This document shows positions 25,001 through 34,300 of a stretch of DNA of 63,209 bases, piece after piece. A model generated the notes under the pieces. That model was not told where the DNA came from. It made no database searches and saw only the letters and a program-made list of their open reading frames with translations. The position numbers were made by a program, and so were the translations under genes. The stretch is from contig JADGRE010000005.1 in NCBI GenBank assembly GCA_017881185.1, positions 1 through 63,209 of the forward strand, in the 5' to 3' direction. Source of the DNA: Pseudomonadota bacterium (GTDB taxonomy: Bacteria > Myxococcota_A > Polyangia > Polyangiales > JAFGIB01). Position 1 is the first letter of the stretch. The number at the start of each line of letters is the position of its first letter.

Positions 25001-25859
25001 CAACGTCACGGTGGGTCGTGCCTACCTGGCGATTGCCGACGCAGCCAACGCCGACAAGCTCAAGAAGATCAAGGACACCGACAAGGACAAGTTCAAGCCT
25101 GCCTTGAGTAACACCAAGGCCGAGCCGTACTTCAAGGCGGCCGCGAAGATCTGGTCAGAGGGCGCGCCCGAAGCCATCGCGAAGAGCGAGCTGCCCGACG
25201 ACCAGAAGGCACGCTCGCTGGCCTACGCCAAGATCGCTGTTGCAGAAGCGCTCTTCAATCTCGCGAACGAGGACTTCGACAAGTTCGCGACCATCAAGTT
25301 CCCTGTCTTCAAGGCGACCGTGGGCGCCAAGGACAGCCTGGACAAGAAGAAGAAGGTCCAGGAACAGTTCCAGAAATGGATGGGCGAAGACTTCGTGAAG
25401 TGGATGGGCGAGAAGGCCAAGGCCCTCGATGCCGCCCAGAAGTCCTACGAGAAGATCTCGGAGCTCAAGGTGCCGCAGTGGGACATCGCCTCGGCGACCC
25501 GCATCGGCGACATGTACCTGTCCTTCGTCGACGACTTCCGTGACGCGCCGGTCCCGCCGACGCTGCAGGGCGACGACGAGCTGGTCGATATCTACTACCA
25601 AGGTCTCGACGAAGCGTCGAAGCCGTGGGTGGAGAAGGCCAAAGGCGCGTACGAGTTCTGCCTCATCACGGCCACCAAGGTGCGTTGGTTCAACGCGTTC
25701 ATGACGCGCTGCGAACAAGAGCTGTTCAAGCTCGATCCGCGCGCCTACCCACGTGCCGCGGAGCTACGCGGCAGCGATACCTATACCTACAGTGCAGAAG
25801 CCAAGCCCGGCATGATCGAGCTCGGCGGTACCGGCGACGAAGACCTGGAGGGCAAGTGA
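22035..25859 (+). CDS. Large exported TPR protein, GltD (AgmU)-like
   Basis: About 1274 residues. The track begins at 22017, but ATG 22035 follows GGAAGGTAAC and begins a normal signal peptide (ISVWAVIGLCVLGVSASASA). A Ser/Lys-rich stretch and a conserved block (SPDAPKRVSECPKNTPKQNK) lead into many TPR and TPR-like repeats (DEVLFSLGFSLDEMKQFDRA, YLSFAEYYFQQGDMKAAQQF, ALYLIGANFHALAIYDTA). A Lys/Gly/Asp low-complexity insert lies near residues 630-650. In M. xanthus AgmU/GltD is a periplasmic TPR protein needed for adventurous gliding and sits just before aglT/gltE, exactly the order here. Co-translated with the downstream lipoprotein (TGATG overlap). Confidence 0.82.
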   Translation: MRRTPLSISLVTARVISVWAVIGLCVLGVSASASAAPKKGASKPSKAASSSSSRSSSSTAAPGEDEGDKDEGKNVNASLGAKAAGQWCVSPDAPKRVSECPKNTPKQNKGKGGAPSSKLQEAKRKVEQPKGFKAGGPSIELDVATLRNKEKTEKKAKDLLLREIQVTKRLIKNTRIQDNRRPDFLLRLAEGYFELVQVATSDVRKLDEPIHQACQVKKDRGQCTALMKKQKDSEGDLAQTREDNITTLAMLVKDHPNFKKMDEVLFSLGFSLDEMKQFDRARQVYHRLIKSYPQSDYIPNAYLSFAEYYFQQGDMKAAQQFYQKVTEIPPEKNKVYGYAIYKQAWCYYNLEDFKASLQSFIETIQFGTQNPEAPNVENLVRQSRKELVMPYAQVGSPERALEFFKRYAKDDDQAYTMFESLGELYFDTGKWPEVIAVYHGLMAARSSDDKVCYWQTRVTNAIVSSKPKAQQVTEVERMIDLYDTYQQGTHKEDAKKTCKQAAASVLIDLATAWHREAIGTDTQPGTNDRNTMEFASKLYRLLLKEFPEMESMEFPDIDKRDWPTQYKVAYFYAELLWKMENWGECGPAFDKVLEVNPAGEFTADAAYAAVLCYNKQYQSSFAQNEKSVRGKDDKGKGKGKGKKDQSKEDKSAEYKAKEFSPTEQGMLNAFQRYICFVPDSEDLPQIKYRRARIYYETNHFEEASILFKDIAFNNKDTDLGVYAANLYLDSLNVLGTYSDPARPACYDDMNESIEPLFGLYCGTPEKHETNAELCNVLEQLRCDLLRKKAEALQSNKEYKASATVYVSIFRKFRECGKLDEVLYNASINFEAARLLGRAIKVRKVLIDKYPDSEWSKRALYLIGANFHALAIYDTAADYYEQFAVKYPGEDGKACTDADKTAGTCAIAHEALQNAIFFRLGLGDEEKGVEDGKTYEKNYSHKFPRETSRVKYSLGSIYERQQDWNKVIAHYTSFINAYKKTAMPDELIQANVTVGRAYLAIADAANADKLKKIKDTDKDKFKPALSNTKAEPYFKAAAKIWSEGAPEAIAKSELPDDQKARSLAYAKIAVAEALFNLANEDFDKFATIKFPVFKATVGAKDSLDKKKKVQEQFQKWMGEDFVKWMGEKAKALDAAQKSYEKISELKVPQWDIASATRIGDMYLSFVDDFRDAPVPPTLQGDDELVDIYYQGLDEASKPWVEKAKGAYEFCLITATKVRWFNAFMTRCEQELFKLDPRAYPRAAELRGSDTYTYSAEAKPGMIELGGTGDEDLEGK

Positions 25860-27439
25860 TGTCCATGCAGCCTCAACATGCACGTGGTCATTCACGTGCT
25901 TCTTTCGTGGTCTTGGTCGCGGGCCTGCTGCTCGCTGCGTGTGGCGGTTTGCTCCTCGCCGCCTGTGGCGGCGGGGGTGGCGGCGCGAGCGGTGGTGGTT
26001 CGAGCGCTGGTACGGCGACCGTCGGCGGCAAGGTCGTAAAGACCGCCGGCGGTCAGTCCGTGACCCAGGAGGCCCACAACCGTTGGACCGAAGGTCTGAA
26101 GATCTTCAAGATGTACGAGAAGAGCGGCTGGAACAGCGCGCACTGCGGCGAGGCAGCTGACAAATTCGAAGGCGCAGCGGGGGCCCAGTCCAAGTTTGCC
26201 GAAGCGCTGTACATGGCGGGCTTGTCACACGATCGCTGCGGCGAGCGTGACAAGGCGCAGAAATTCTACGGTGACGCGATCCGTGCGAACCCCAAGTTCT
26301 GCAAGGCGCGCGTAGCCATTGCGCTCGAACATCTACGCACGGGTGGCGCCAGCCAGGCCGAGCGCGAGTTCGCGCAGTCCGTGCAGGACGACCCGCAGTG
26401 TACCGAGGGCTACGTGAACCTCGCCATCCTCCAGCGCAAGCGCGGCATCGAGGGCAATAAGGAAGCGCTCTCGAACCTGCGCCGTGCGCTCGCCATCGAC
26501 GCGCAGTACCTGCCTGCGTTCAACGAGATGGCGCTGCTCTACTTGAGCGAGGCCGCAGACAACAAGAAGAAGCTCGATCTCGCGGAGGTCGTGTGCAGCC
26601 AGGCGCAGAAGATCAACGGTAACTACGCCGCGGTCTACAACACCTGGGGTCTCATCGATCTGCAGCGCGACAAGATCATCGACGCTGCCGCCAAGTTCCA
26701 GAAAGCCATGGAGCTCGACGACAAGATGTTCGAGGCCTACATGAACTTCGCGCGCATCACGATCGGCTTCCGCGGCTATCAAGACGCGAAGACCGCGTAC
26801 GAGAAGGCGCTCGCACTGCAGCCGAAGAACTTCGAGGCGCAGATCGGCATCGGTGTGGCGCAGCGTGGCTTGGCGGACAACACCGGCGCGCAGGCGTCGT
26901 ACGAGAAGGCCATGAAGCTCGAGCCGAGCCGCGCCGAGCCGTACTACAACATGGGCTTGCTCTACCAAGACTTCATGAACGGCACTGCCGACGAGATGAA
27001 GAAGGCGCGCTCGTACTACCAGGACTTCCTGAGCAAGGCGGGCTCGGACAAGCGCTACTCGACCGCGATCGACGACGTGACCCGCAAGTGCAAGGTCGAG
27101 GGCGGAAAGAAGCGCGGCAGCGGTCGCAACAAGTGCATCTCCGGCCGCTTGCAGAACATCGATCTCTACCTCGACACCATGAAACAGATGGCCGAGATGG
27201 AGAAGCTGCAGAAGGTGCAGGAGAAGCAGGCTGCGGATCTCGAGGCCCAGGAGAAGGCCGAGAAGGCTGCAGCGGACAAGGCTGCTGCGGAGAAACCACC
27301 AGCAGCGGCACCTGCTCCTGATGCCAACAAGCCCGCGGGTGGTGCAGCCCCGGCTGCCGGCGCGGACAAGGGTGCGGACAAGGGTGCGGACAAGGGTGCC
27401 GACAAGGGCGCAGCCCCAGCCAAGGGAAAAGGTAAGTGA
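25859..27439 (+). CDS. TPR lipoprotein, GltE (AglT)-like
   Basis: About 526 residues from ATG 25859, whose A is the last base of the upstream TGA (TGATG). The track start at 25625 is a frame extension inside the previous gene. The signal peptide contains two consecutive lipoboxes (GLLLAACG repeated), so either Cys28 or Cys36 could be lipidated. A Gly/Ser-rich spacer and six or more TPRs follow (LYMAGLSHDRCGERDKAQKFYGDAIRANP, AAVYNTWGLIDLQRDKIIDA). The tail is a coiled coil and an Ala/Lys/Asp repeat (GADK units). Order and domains match AglT/GltE of the M. xanthus gliding complex, a TPR lipoprotein. Confidence 0.85.
   Translation: MSMQPQHARGHSRASFVVLVAGLLLAACGGLLLAACGGGGGGASGGGSSAGTATVGGKVVKTAGGQSVTQEAHNRWTEGLKIFKMYEKSGWNSAHCGEAADKFEGAAGAQSKFAEALYMAGLSHDRCGERDKAQKFYGDAIRANPKFCKARVAIALEHLRTGGASQAEREFAQSVQDDPQCTEGYVNLAILQRKRGIEGNKEALSNLRRALAIDAQYLPAFNEMALLYLSEAADNKKKLDLAEVVCSQAQKINGNYAAVYNTWGLIDLQRDKIIDAAAKFQKAMELDDKMFEAYMNFARITIGFRGYQDAKTAYEKALALQPKNFEAQIGIGVAQRGLADNTGAQASYEKAMKLEPSRAEPYYNMGLLYQDFMNGTADEMKKARSYYQDFLSKAGSDKRYSTAIDDVTRKCKVEGGKKRGSGRNKCISGRLQNIDLYLDTMKQMAEMEKLQKVQEKQAADLEAQEKAEKAAADKAAAEKPPAAAPAPDANKPAGGAAPAAGADKGADKGADKGADKGAAPAKGKGK
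25922..25969 (+). repeat. Tandem 24-bp duplication of the lipobox in the GltE-like gene
   Basis: Two 24-nt units each encode GLLLAACG. The DNA of the two copies differs at several third or synonymous positions (CTGCTGCTC versus TTGCTCCTC), so the amino-acid repeat is exact while the nucleotide repeat is diverged. Confidence 0.85.
27359..27406 (+). repeat. 12-bp tandem repeats encoding GADK near the end of the GltE-like gene
   Basis: Four nearly identical 12-nt units (GGTGCGGACAAG) encode GADK repeats in the disordered C-terminal tail. Nearly identical DNA suggests recent slippage and likely length variation between strains. Confidence 0.85.
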
Positions 27440-27616
27440 AGGTCTCCCGACTGGGAACCTTTACGGCGCCTCGTTGTCTGACTAGGGTGTGTAGGATCCG
27501 TACATAAAAATCGGAAATTCGAGGAAAAGCTCACCTCGAGCGGTTGCGTGATGTGGGTACGCGTAGATAGGCTGCCCACGGTAGTTTCGAAGAGAATGGT
27601 TACTGGAGAAGAAGTC

Positions 27617-27904
27617 ATGACAAAGCTCACGGTGCTCACGCTGTTAGTGCTTGGAATGATTGGGGTTGCACCGGCACTGGTCGGCCCGTTGGCCAGCCAT
27701 GCGTTGGCTGAGGACGACAAGGGCGGCGCTGCGGCTGGCGGTAACGCCACGTCGTACGACTTCGAAGACGACTTGGTGCAGGGCGACCTGGTGCGGCCCG
27801 ACGGCGAGAACCTGATGGTGCGTCGGCGCGGTGCGCGCGAGTCGCTCATCAAGATCCGGGAGCACTTCGTTCCGGAGCTGCTGAAGTCAGTCGAGAATCT
27901 GTAG
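27617..27904 (+). CDS. Small exported protein, GltF-like
   Basis: A 95-residue protein from ATG 27617, preceded by GGAGAAGAAG; the track start at 27548 lies before the signal peptide. The signal or anchor segment is LTVLTLLVLGMIGVAPALVG. The mature part has a Gly/Ala stretch and a conserved-looking C-terminal block (YDFEDDLVQGDLVRPDGENL, then LIKIREHFVPELLKSVENL). Short proteins with this FEDD ... GDL.RPDGE ... FVPELLKS pattern are, as I recall, typical of myxobacterial gliding loci between AglT and the FHA/AgmX protein, where M. xanthus has gltF. The assignment relies on position and pattern. A 177-bp gap from the GltE-like gene leaves room for its own promoter, but I cannot identify one. 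Confidence 0.72.
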   Translation: MTKLTVLTLLVLGMIGVAPALVGPLASHALAEDDKGGAAAGGNATSYDFEDDLVQGDLVRPDGENLMVRRRGARESLIKIREHFVPELLKSVENL

Positions 27905-27939
27905 TCGCGCTTTTTTCTTGAACTGACACGCGTGAATCC

Positions 27940-27957
27940 GGGGTAGTTGTCTGCCCC
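27940..27957 (+). other. Small hairpin upstream of the GltG-like gene
   Basis: GGGGTAG and CTGCCCC form a 7-bp stem (one G-U pair) with a 4-nt loop, about 35 bp after the GltF-like stop. No T-tract follows; a T6 run lies upstream at 27911-27916. It could pause or protect transcripts between the two genes. Confidence 0.3.
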
Positions 27958-28027
27958 GCGAGGACACTGCTCACTTCTCTGTCAGCGCATTCGCGTTGTA
28001 GGCCCGTTGCACGTTCTGGAGGCTGTG

Positions 28028-30109
28028 GTGGCGATTCCCATTACGTTTCACATCTTTGATGGCGACCAAATCGTTCAGAGCGAGACGCTCACTCAGGACG
28101 TCATCAAGATTGGCAAGCTCGACTCGAGCCACCTGAAGATCGACGACGAGGGCGTGTCGCGCATGCACTCGGTGATCGAGGTGTCTGGGCCGGGCGAGGT
28201 CTACATCATCGATCTCGGGTCGGCGACGGGCACGATCGTCAACGGCCAGCGCGTGAACAAGTCGCGCTTGGAGTCCGGCGATCAGCTGCAGTTCGGCGGC
28301 ACACGGGTCGCTATCGAGCTCGGTGAGGCCGTGCAAGACGAGGCGCCGCAGCGGCCGATGGCGGCGGCTCCGGTGTCGCGTCCGCCGGCTCAACAGGCGA
28401 TGCCCAATCCGTTCGGTGCGCTTGCACAGGCACCTGCAGGTTTCGGTGCGCCCGCGCCGTTGCCCAATCCATTCCAGACGCAGCCGGGTTACTCGGCTCC
28501 GGGCCAACCGCAGCAAGCCTACGCCCAGCCGCAACAGCAGTATGCGGAGCAAGAGTACGCGCAAGACGAGCACGGGCACTACCACGGTCACTACGACGAC
28601 GAGGGCTCGGACGACAACGTGGTCTACCAGTTGGTTCCGCAGACGCCGCCCGTGAATCCGGGCGACATCGACAGCGGCGAGTCCGCGGTCGAGGTCGTCA
28701 TCTTGTGGGGCGAGCTGAGCATCCTGCACGTCGAGCACATGGCGCCGCCGCGTTCGTTCTACGTCGGTGAGTCGACCGACGCCAAGGGCAAGCCGACGAC
28801 CGATTTCCTGATCGGCAGCGAGAGCCTCGGCACCGAGCGCATGCCCGTTGCGATCGAGTCGGGTTCGACGGTGGCCGTGGTGATCCCGCAGGGCGCAACC
28901 GGCGACATCACCGTGAACAACCAGACCATCAGCGTCGAAGAGCTCGCCGCGCAGGGTCAGCTGCAAACCTGCGGCGAGATGGCTGGTGCACGTCAGTACC
29001 CACTGCCGCCAGGCGCGACGGCGCGCATCATGTACCGTGGGTTCACCTTCGTGGTGAAGCCGCTGTCGGCGGCACGCCGCGTCGGTATCGGCGACGGTCC
29101 GAGGGTCGACTGGAAGGGCTACATCTGGACGATCGCCTCGATGGCGTTCCACGCCGGCTTGCTCTTGCTGTTCTACTTCCTGCCTCCGCGTTCTTCGTCT
29201 CTTTCGCTCGACCTGCTCAATGCGGACTCGCGCTTGGTCAAGTACTTGATCGAGCCGCCCGAGGTGGCGGAAGAGGAGACGCCCGAGTGGCTGCAGGAGA
29301 ACAAGGACGACGACGAGGGCGGCAAGGGCAAGCGTCACAAAGACGAAGAAGGCCAGATGGGCAAGAAGGACGAGAAGAAGACCAAAAATAAGTTTGGTAT
29401 CGAAGGTCCTCAGAACAACGAAGATCCCCACATGGCCCGCGACGAGGCCAAAGAGCAGGCGGCGAACGCCGGCATCATCGGCATCTTGAAGGCCAGCGTC
29501 GGTTCGTGGAACTCGCCGACCTCGCCCTACGGTCGTGACACGGCGCTCGGCGGCGACCCGATGAGCGCGCTCGGTGCCCTGATGGGTGACCAAATCGGTG
29601 GCAACTTCGGCTTCGGCGGTCTCGGCCTGCGCGGCACCGGTCGCGGCGGCGGTGGTACCGGCGAAGGCACCATCGGTCTCGGCAACATCGGCACCATCGG
29701 CCATGGCGCCGGCGGTGGCAGCGGTTCGGGCTACGGTAGCGGCGCTGGCGGCTTCCATGGTCGCGAGGCCAAGGTGCCCCGCATCCGCAGCGGTCAGGCC
29801 GACGTCCACGGCTCGCTCTCGAAAGAGGTCATTCGCCGTATCATTGGCCGCCATATCAACGAGGTGCGCTTCTGCTACGAACAAGAGCTGAACACGCGTC
29901 CTGACCTCCAGGGCCGCATCTCGATCAAGTTCATCATCTCGCCGACGGGCGCCGTGCAGACGGCCGCCGTCGACAACTCCGACATGGGCAATGCCAAGGT
30001 CGAGCAGTGCATCGCGCAGGCGGTGCGTCGTTGGACCTTCCCGGCGCCAGAGGGCGGCGGCATCGTCGTGGTCAGCTATCCGTTCGTGCTCCAGCAGACG
30101 GGTGGTTGA
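28028..30109 (+). CDS. FHA-TM-AgmX/PglI C-terminal domain protein, GltG-like
   Basis: About 693 residues from GTG 28028, with GGAGG 5 bp upstream; the ORF-track start at 27947 has no RBS. A cytoplasmic FHA domain lies at about 5-95 with intact phospho-Thr-binding signatures (IGKLDSSHLKI, SRMHSVIEV, GTIVNGQRV). A Pro/Gln/Tyr-rich linker (about 100-195) and a second beta-rich domain (about 210-350) follow. The single transmembrane helix is near 365-388 (TIASMAFHAGLLLLFYFL). Then come a charged Lys/Glu region, a Gly-rich stretch and a C-terminal AgmX/PglI or TonB-like domain at about 595-690 (VIRRIIGRHINEVRFCYEQEL). This is the architecture of inner-membrane GltG, thought to reach through the periplasm in gliding. 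Confidence 0.87.
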   Translation: MAIPITFHIFDGDQIVQSETLTQDVIKIGKLDSSHLKIDDEGVSRMHSVIEVSGPGEVYIIDLGSATGTIVNGQRVNKSRLESGDQLQFGGTRVAIELGEAVQDEAPQRPMAAAPVSRPPAQQAMPNPFGALAQAPAGFGAPAPLPNPFQTQPGYSAPGQPQQAYAQPQQQYAEQEYAQDEHGHYHGHYDDEGSDDNVVYQLVPQTPPVNPGDIDSGESAVEVVILWGELSILHVEHMAPPRSFYVGESTDAKGKPTTDFLIGSESLGTERMPVAIESGSTVAVVIPQGATGDITVNNQTISVEELAAQGQLQTCGEMAGARQYPLPPGATARIMYRGFTFVVKPLSAARRVGIGDGPRVDWKGYIWTIASMAFHAGLLLLFYFLPPRSSSLSLDLLNADSRLVKYLIEPPEVAEEETPEWLQENKDDDEGGKGKRHKDEEGQMGKKDEKKTKNKFGIEGPQNNEDPHMARDEAKEQAANAGIIGILKASVGSWNSPTSPYGRDTALGGDPMSALGALMGDQIGGNFGFGGLGLRGTGRGGGGTGEGTIGLGNIGTIGHGAGGGSGSGYGSGAGGFHGREAKVPRIRSGQADVHGSLSKEVIRRIIGRHINEVRFCYEQELNTRPDLQGRISIKFIISPTGAVQTAAVDNSDMGNAKVEQCIAQAVRRWTFPAPEGGGIVVVSYPFVLQQTGG

Positions 30110-30157
30110 TAACCGACACGGTCGAGTCCGTAACTGGACTTGAGTTTTGAACATCGG

Positions 30158-30183
30158 GCGGATCCTGCAGCTGGGGGGTCCGC
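30158..30183 (+). terminator. Terminator candidate after the GltG-like gene
   Basis: GCGGATCC pairs with GGGTCCGC (8 bp with one G-U) around a 10-nt loop, followed by TCGATTTGTTTT. The hairpin is about 50 bp after the stop. Imperfect T-tract, so moderate at best. Confidence 0.4.
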
Positions 30184-30289
30184 TCGATTTGTTTTGGCAG
30201 TCCACGATGGTTGGTCGGTATGGTCCCCGACCAGGCGTCGCACGGGGGCTCGGGCAGGAAATTCAGGCTGCAACTTCGCTAATTTGCGA

Positions 30290-30319
30290 TTGAGCTTGGC
30301 CCCCCGTTTCTCGTAACAT
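30290..30319 (+). promoter_or_regulatory. Weak sigma70-like promoter before the TPR gene at 30352
   Basis: TTGAGC (30290-30295) and TAACAT (30314-30319), each 4 of 6 to consensus with an 18-bp spacer, lie between the terminator candidate and ATG 30352. If real, the TPR and GltI-like genes form a separate transcription unit. Confidence 0.28.
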
Positions 30320-30351
30320 CCCAGGGCCACTGTTCCTAAGGAGCCATTCCC

Positions 30352-31245
30352 ATGAAGCGGTTCAAATTGCTGGTGTCGGGTCTGGTCACGGTCTTCGTGT
30401 GCATGGCTGGTGATTGCTCGCGCGCCCGCGTCGAGTCGGTCAACAAGATGAACGAGGGCGTGACGGCTGCAGTGCAGAAGCGCTACGTCGATGCGACCAA
30501 GCTGCTCGAGAGCGCCGCGGCCATCGACCCCGAGAACGACCAGGTGTTCTGGAACATGGCGCTGGTCCACATGGAGCTGCGCAAGTACGACCGCGCGCGC
30601 GAGGATCTGCAGAAGGCGATCGCGCTGAACGCGAAGTCGGGTGGCTATCAGGAGAAGCTCGGTACGATTCTGATCGAGCTGAAAGACTGGCCGGCGGCCA
30701 AGACGGCGTTCGAGAAGGCCATCGAGCTCGAGCCCGATCTCTTCAAGGCGCACTACAAGCTTGCGCAGGTCAACGAGCAGCTCGATGACCAGCAGAGCGC
30801 GCTCAAGAACTACACGGCGGCGATCGACAAGGGTCCGCGTTTCCTCGAAGCGTACAACGCGCTCGGCCGCCTCTACGCCGACCTCGGCTACATGGACAAT
30901 TCCGTGCAGGTGCTGCAGGAGGCGCTGAAGGTTGCGTTGCCGGGCACCGAGGAAGAGGCGCAAGCGCATCACTTGCTCGGCACTGTGTATCAGCAGCAGA
31001 AGAAGTACGCGGATGCAGTGCGCGAGTTCAAGGCCGCGCTCGATGTGGTTCCAGGCATGCGCGACGCGCTCTTTTCGCTCGGCTGGACGTACCAGCTGCA
31101 GGGCAACAAAGACGAAGCGAAGCGCTACCTGCAGAAGTTCGTGGATGTCGCAGGGGCGGAAGCGCCTGCGCATTATGTGAAGGCGGCACGCGACAAGATT
31201 GCTGAGATGGCGGAAGGCTTTGCTACTTCCGCAGCGAACGAATAG
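30352..31245 (+). CDS. Exported TPR protein in the Glt-like cluster
   Basis: A 297-residue protein with an N-terminal signal sequence (FKLLVSGLVTVFVCMAG). The following DCSRAR could be a poor lipobox, but Asp precedes the Cys, so lipidation is doubtful. Six or so TPRs fill residues about 35-270 (PENDQVFWNMALVHMELRKY, YQEKLGTILIELKDWPAAKTAFEKAIELEP, FLEAYNALGRLYADLGYM). SD AAGGAGCC precedes the ATG. It stands between GltG-like and GltI-like genes, where M. xanthus has gltH and other genes. It is not barrel-like and so is not GltH. Likely a periplasmic scaffold of the same complex; no specific name can be given. Confidence 0.78.
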   Translation: MKRFKLLVSGLVTVFVCMAGDCSRARVESVNKMNEGVTAAVQKRYVDATKLLESAAAIDPENDQVFWNMALVHMELRKYDRAREDLQKAIALNAKSGGYQEKLGTILIELKDWPAAKTAFEKAIELEPDLFKAHYKLAQVNEQLDDQQSALKNYTAAIDKGPRFLEAYNALGRLYADLGYMDNSVQVLQEALKVALPGTEEEAQAHHLLGTVYQQQKKYADAVREFKAALDVVPGMRDALFSLGWTYQLQGNKDEAKRYLQKFVDVAGAEAPAHYVKAARDKIAEMAEGFATSAANE

Positions 31246-31361
31246 CGCGTCGCACGAACACAGGGCACGCATCGCGTGCGCTGGTTTTTGCCGCGAGGGG
31301 TGCAGCGGGCAACTCGGCACGCACCCACAGGCTCTCATTAGGTGGATCGCAGGAGGCTTCG

Positions 31362-34300
31362 GTGTCGGATAACGACGTTTCCGTTTCCAGTCAGGCCGAG
31401 GAGGAAGTTCAAGAAGCGGGGGCCGAGCAAGCGAGCGCGAGCGGGGAGGCCAGCCCCGCGCCACGCGAGCTGACTGACGCCGATCGAGCCAAGCTCGCCG
31501 AGCTGTCGGAGGCCGTCGAGAAATTCACGGCGGCCAAGCGCTGGTCGGACGTGATCAAGGCGATCCTGCAGAAGGCCGACATCGTCGTCGACGTCGCCGA
31601 AAAGGCCGCGTTGCTCAGCGAAGCCGGGCGCATGTACATCGAGCGTTCGTCGAACCAGGCCGAAGCCATCAAGTGCTTCCAGCGCGTGCTGGACGCTGAC
31701 CGCGGCAACGTCGAAGCCATCGGGCATCTCAAGGAGATGTACGAGAAGCGCCGTGACTGGGAGCGTTTGGTCGATGTGATGCGGGCCGAATGCGAGCTCC
31801 TCGACGCAAGCGACCAGCCGATGCGCCGGCTCGAGATCGCCCAGATGGCGAACGAGAAGCTGCGCAAGCCGAACGTGTGCATCGATCTGTGGCGTGAGGT
31901 GCTCGCGGTGGACGGCGACAATGCCGAGGCGCTCACTGCGCTTTCCGGGTTGTACGAGCGTGCGCGCGAGTGGGCGCCCCTGGCCGAGGTGCTCGATCGC
32001 CAGAGTCAGCTCGCCAAAGACAACGCCGAGGTGATCGCGCTCTTGCAGAAGCTCGGCAACGTGTACGCCGAGAAGCTGCAGGACGACAACGGTGCGTTGC
32101 AGGCCTACCGGCACTTGTTGGAGCTCGACCCGAACGATCGCCGCGCTCAGGAGCAGCTGAAGAAGCGCTGGGTGGCGACCGGCGCGTGGGACGAGCTCGA
32201 AGAGTTCTATGCTTCGACCGACAAGATCGACGAGCTGATTCGTACGCTCGAGCGTGCGGCAGACGCGACCACCAGCGAGCTCGCCGAGCGCATCTCGCTC
32301 TTGTTCCGCATCGCGCGCATCTGGCAGGACAAGAAGGGCGCCGCGGATCGCGCAGCTCGCTCGTACGAGAAGGTGCTGGCGCTCGACGCGAACAACCAGG
32401 AAGCGGCCGAAGCGCTGTCGCCCATCTACGAGCAGGCGGGCGACGCGAAGAAGCTTGCCAGCGTGTACGAGGTGCGTCTCAAGCACCTGCAGGAGCCAGA
32501 ACCGCGCGTGGTGCTGCTGCGCGAGACCGGCTTGCTCTACGAAGAGAAGCTACGCAACCCGCAGCTGGCGTTCGATCGCTTCCTCGAGGCCTTCGTGCTC
32601 GACCCGAAGCAGAGCGTGCTGCGTGAGGATCTCGACCGTCTTGCCGGTAAGGTGAACGGCTGGGAGAAGATCTTCGCGGCGTATGGCACTGCCATCGAAG
32701 CGGCGACGCATCCCGACGACGCCAACGACCTGCGCCTCTTCTACGGCAACGCCCTGGCCGGTCAGGGCAAGACCAAGGAAGCGATAGCGCAGTTCCGTGC
32801 GGTCTACGAGGATCGCGGCGACGACCAGACGGCCATCGCGGCGCTCGAGAAGCTGTACCGTGAGACGAGCGACTTCCAGGCACTGCTCGGCGTGTTGTCG
32901 CGCCGCTCGGAGCTGGAGAGCGACGTCGAGGTGCGCAAGCAACTCGCGTACGCCATCGCGCAGCTCTGGCACGAGCACCTCGACAACGCTGACCAAGCTA
33001 TCGAGGCGTACAAGAACATCCCCGTCGAGTTCGGCGAGGGCGAGACCGAGGCGTATCGCGCCCTCGACGCGCTGTACGAGCAGCAAGAGCGCTGGGACGA
33101 CCTCGCGCAGACCCTCGAGCACCGCATCGACATGGGCCCGGCAGGGCACGAAGAGCTGGCTGCGCTGAAGTTCAGGCTGGCTGGCGTGCTCCACCAGCAT
33201 CTCAAGGGCAAAGCGCGCGCGGTGGAGCTGTACCGCGAAGTGCTCACCTTGATGCCGGAGCACGAGGGCGCGCTCGCGGCGCTCGAGAGCTTGCTGTCGG
33301 ACGAGGAGCTCGGTGGGCAGGCTGCTGCGATCGCGATCGAACTCTACGAGTCTCACGCCAACTTCGCCAAGCTCGTGCCTGCTCTAGAGGTGCTGCTGAA
33401 GTTCACCACGGAACAGGAACGGCGCATCGATCTCATCACCAAGATCGGCGAAGTGCGCGCTGATCAGCTGCACGACGGCGCGGGTGCGTTCGCGGCGTAC
33501 GCGATAGCGTTCGAGGAAGCGCCCGAGAACCCGGGCATCGTGGCTCGCTTGCTCGGCCTGGCGAAGGAACAAAAGCGCCTGGGCGACATGGTGCGCCTGC
33601 TGGAAGCGCGCGCGCAGAAGTTGGACGACGTGGCGCTCATGCGCCAGCTGCTCATCATGGCAGCGGAGCTGCATGACAACGAGCTGGGCGATGTGGACGC
33701 TGCCGTTGCAGCTTACATGAAGGCGCTGGAGCGCGACGAGGCCGACGAGGAAATCCTGGCGGCCCTTGAGGCGCTGTATCGGCGCACCGAGCGCTGGCGC
33801 GACCTGCTCGACGTGTTGCGTCGGCGTGTGACCATCAGCTCGGATCCGGCCGCGCAAGAGCAGTTGCTCGCGCAAATGGCGTTCATTCACGACGAGATGC
33901 TGACGGAGCCTGAGGCGGCCATCCGCATCTATGCGGAGATCCTCACGCTCGACCCAACGAGCCAGGCCGCCCTCAGTGCGCTCGACGGGCTCTACGAGCG
34001 CAAGGGTATGTGGAGCGATCTCGCCGACAATGTCGGCCGTCAGCTGTCGCTGGCCGAAGACGACCAGCAGCAGATCGCGTTGATGTTGAAGCTCGGCCTG
34101 CTGCGCGAGACGCGCATGAATGCGCCCGAGGCCGCGATCGAGATCTACCGCGAGGTGCTGGAACGCGACCCGGCGAACGCGCCGGCGATCGAAGCGCTCG
34201 AGCGCTTGCTGGCGCTGCCGGAATACCAGCTGCAGATCGCGGAGATTCTGGAGCCGCTGTACCGTGACGCCAACCAGTATCAGAAGCTCGTCGGCATCCA

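Noticed and set aside
27359-27406. CRISPR-like short repeats
   Set aside because: The 12-bp repeats are in frame and encode GADK; there are no spacers. No CRISPR array was seen elsewhere.
30352-31245. Assignment of this gene as gltH
   Set aside because: GltH is a beta-barrel-type outer-membrane protein by my recollection, whereas this product is a helical TPR protein.
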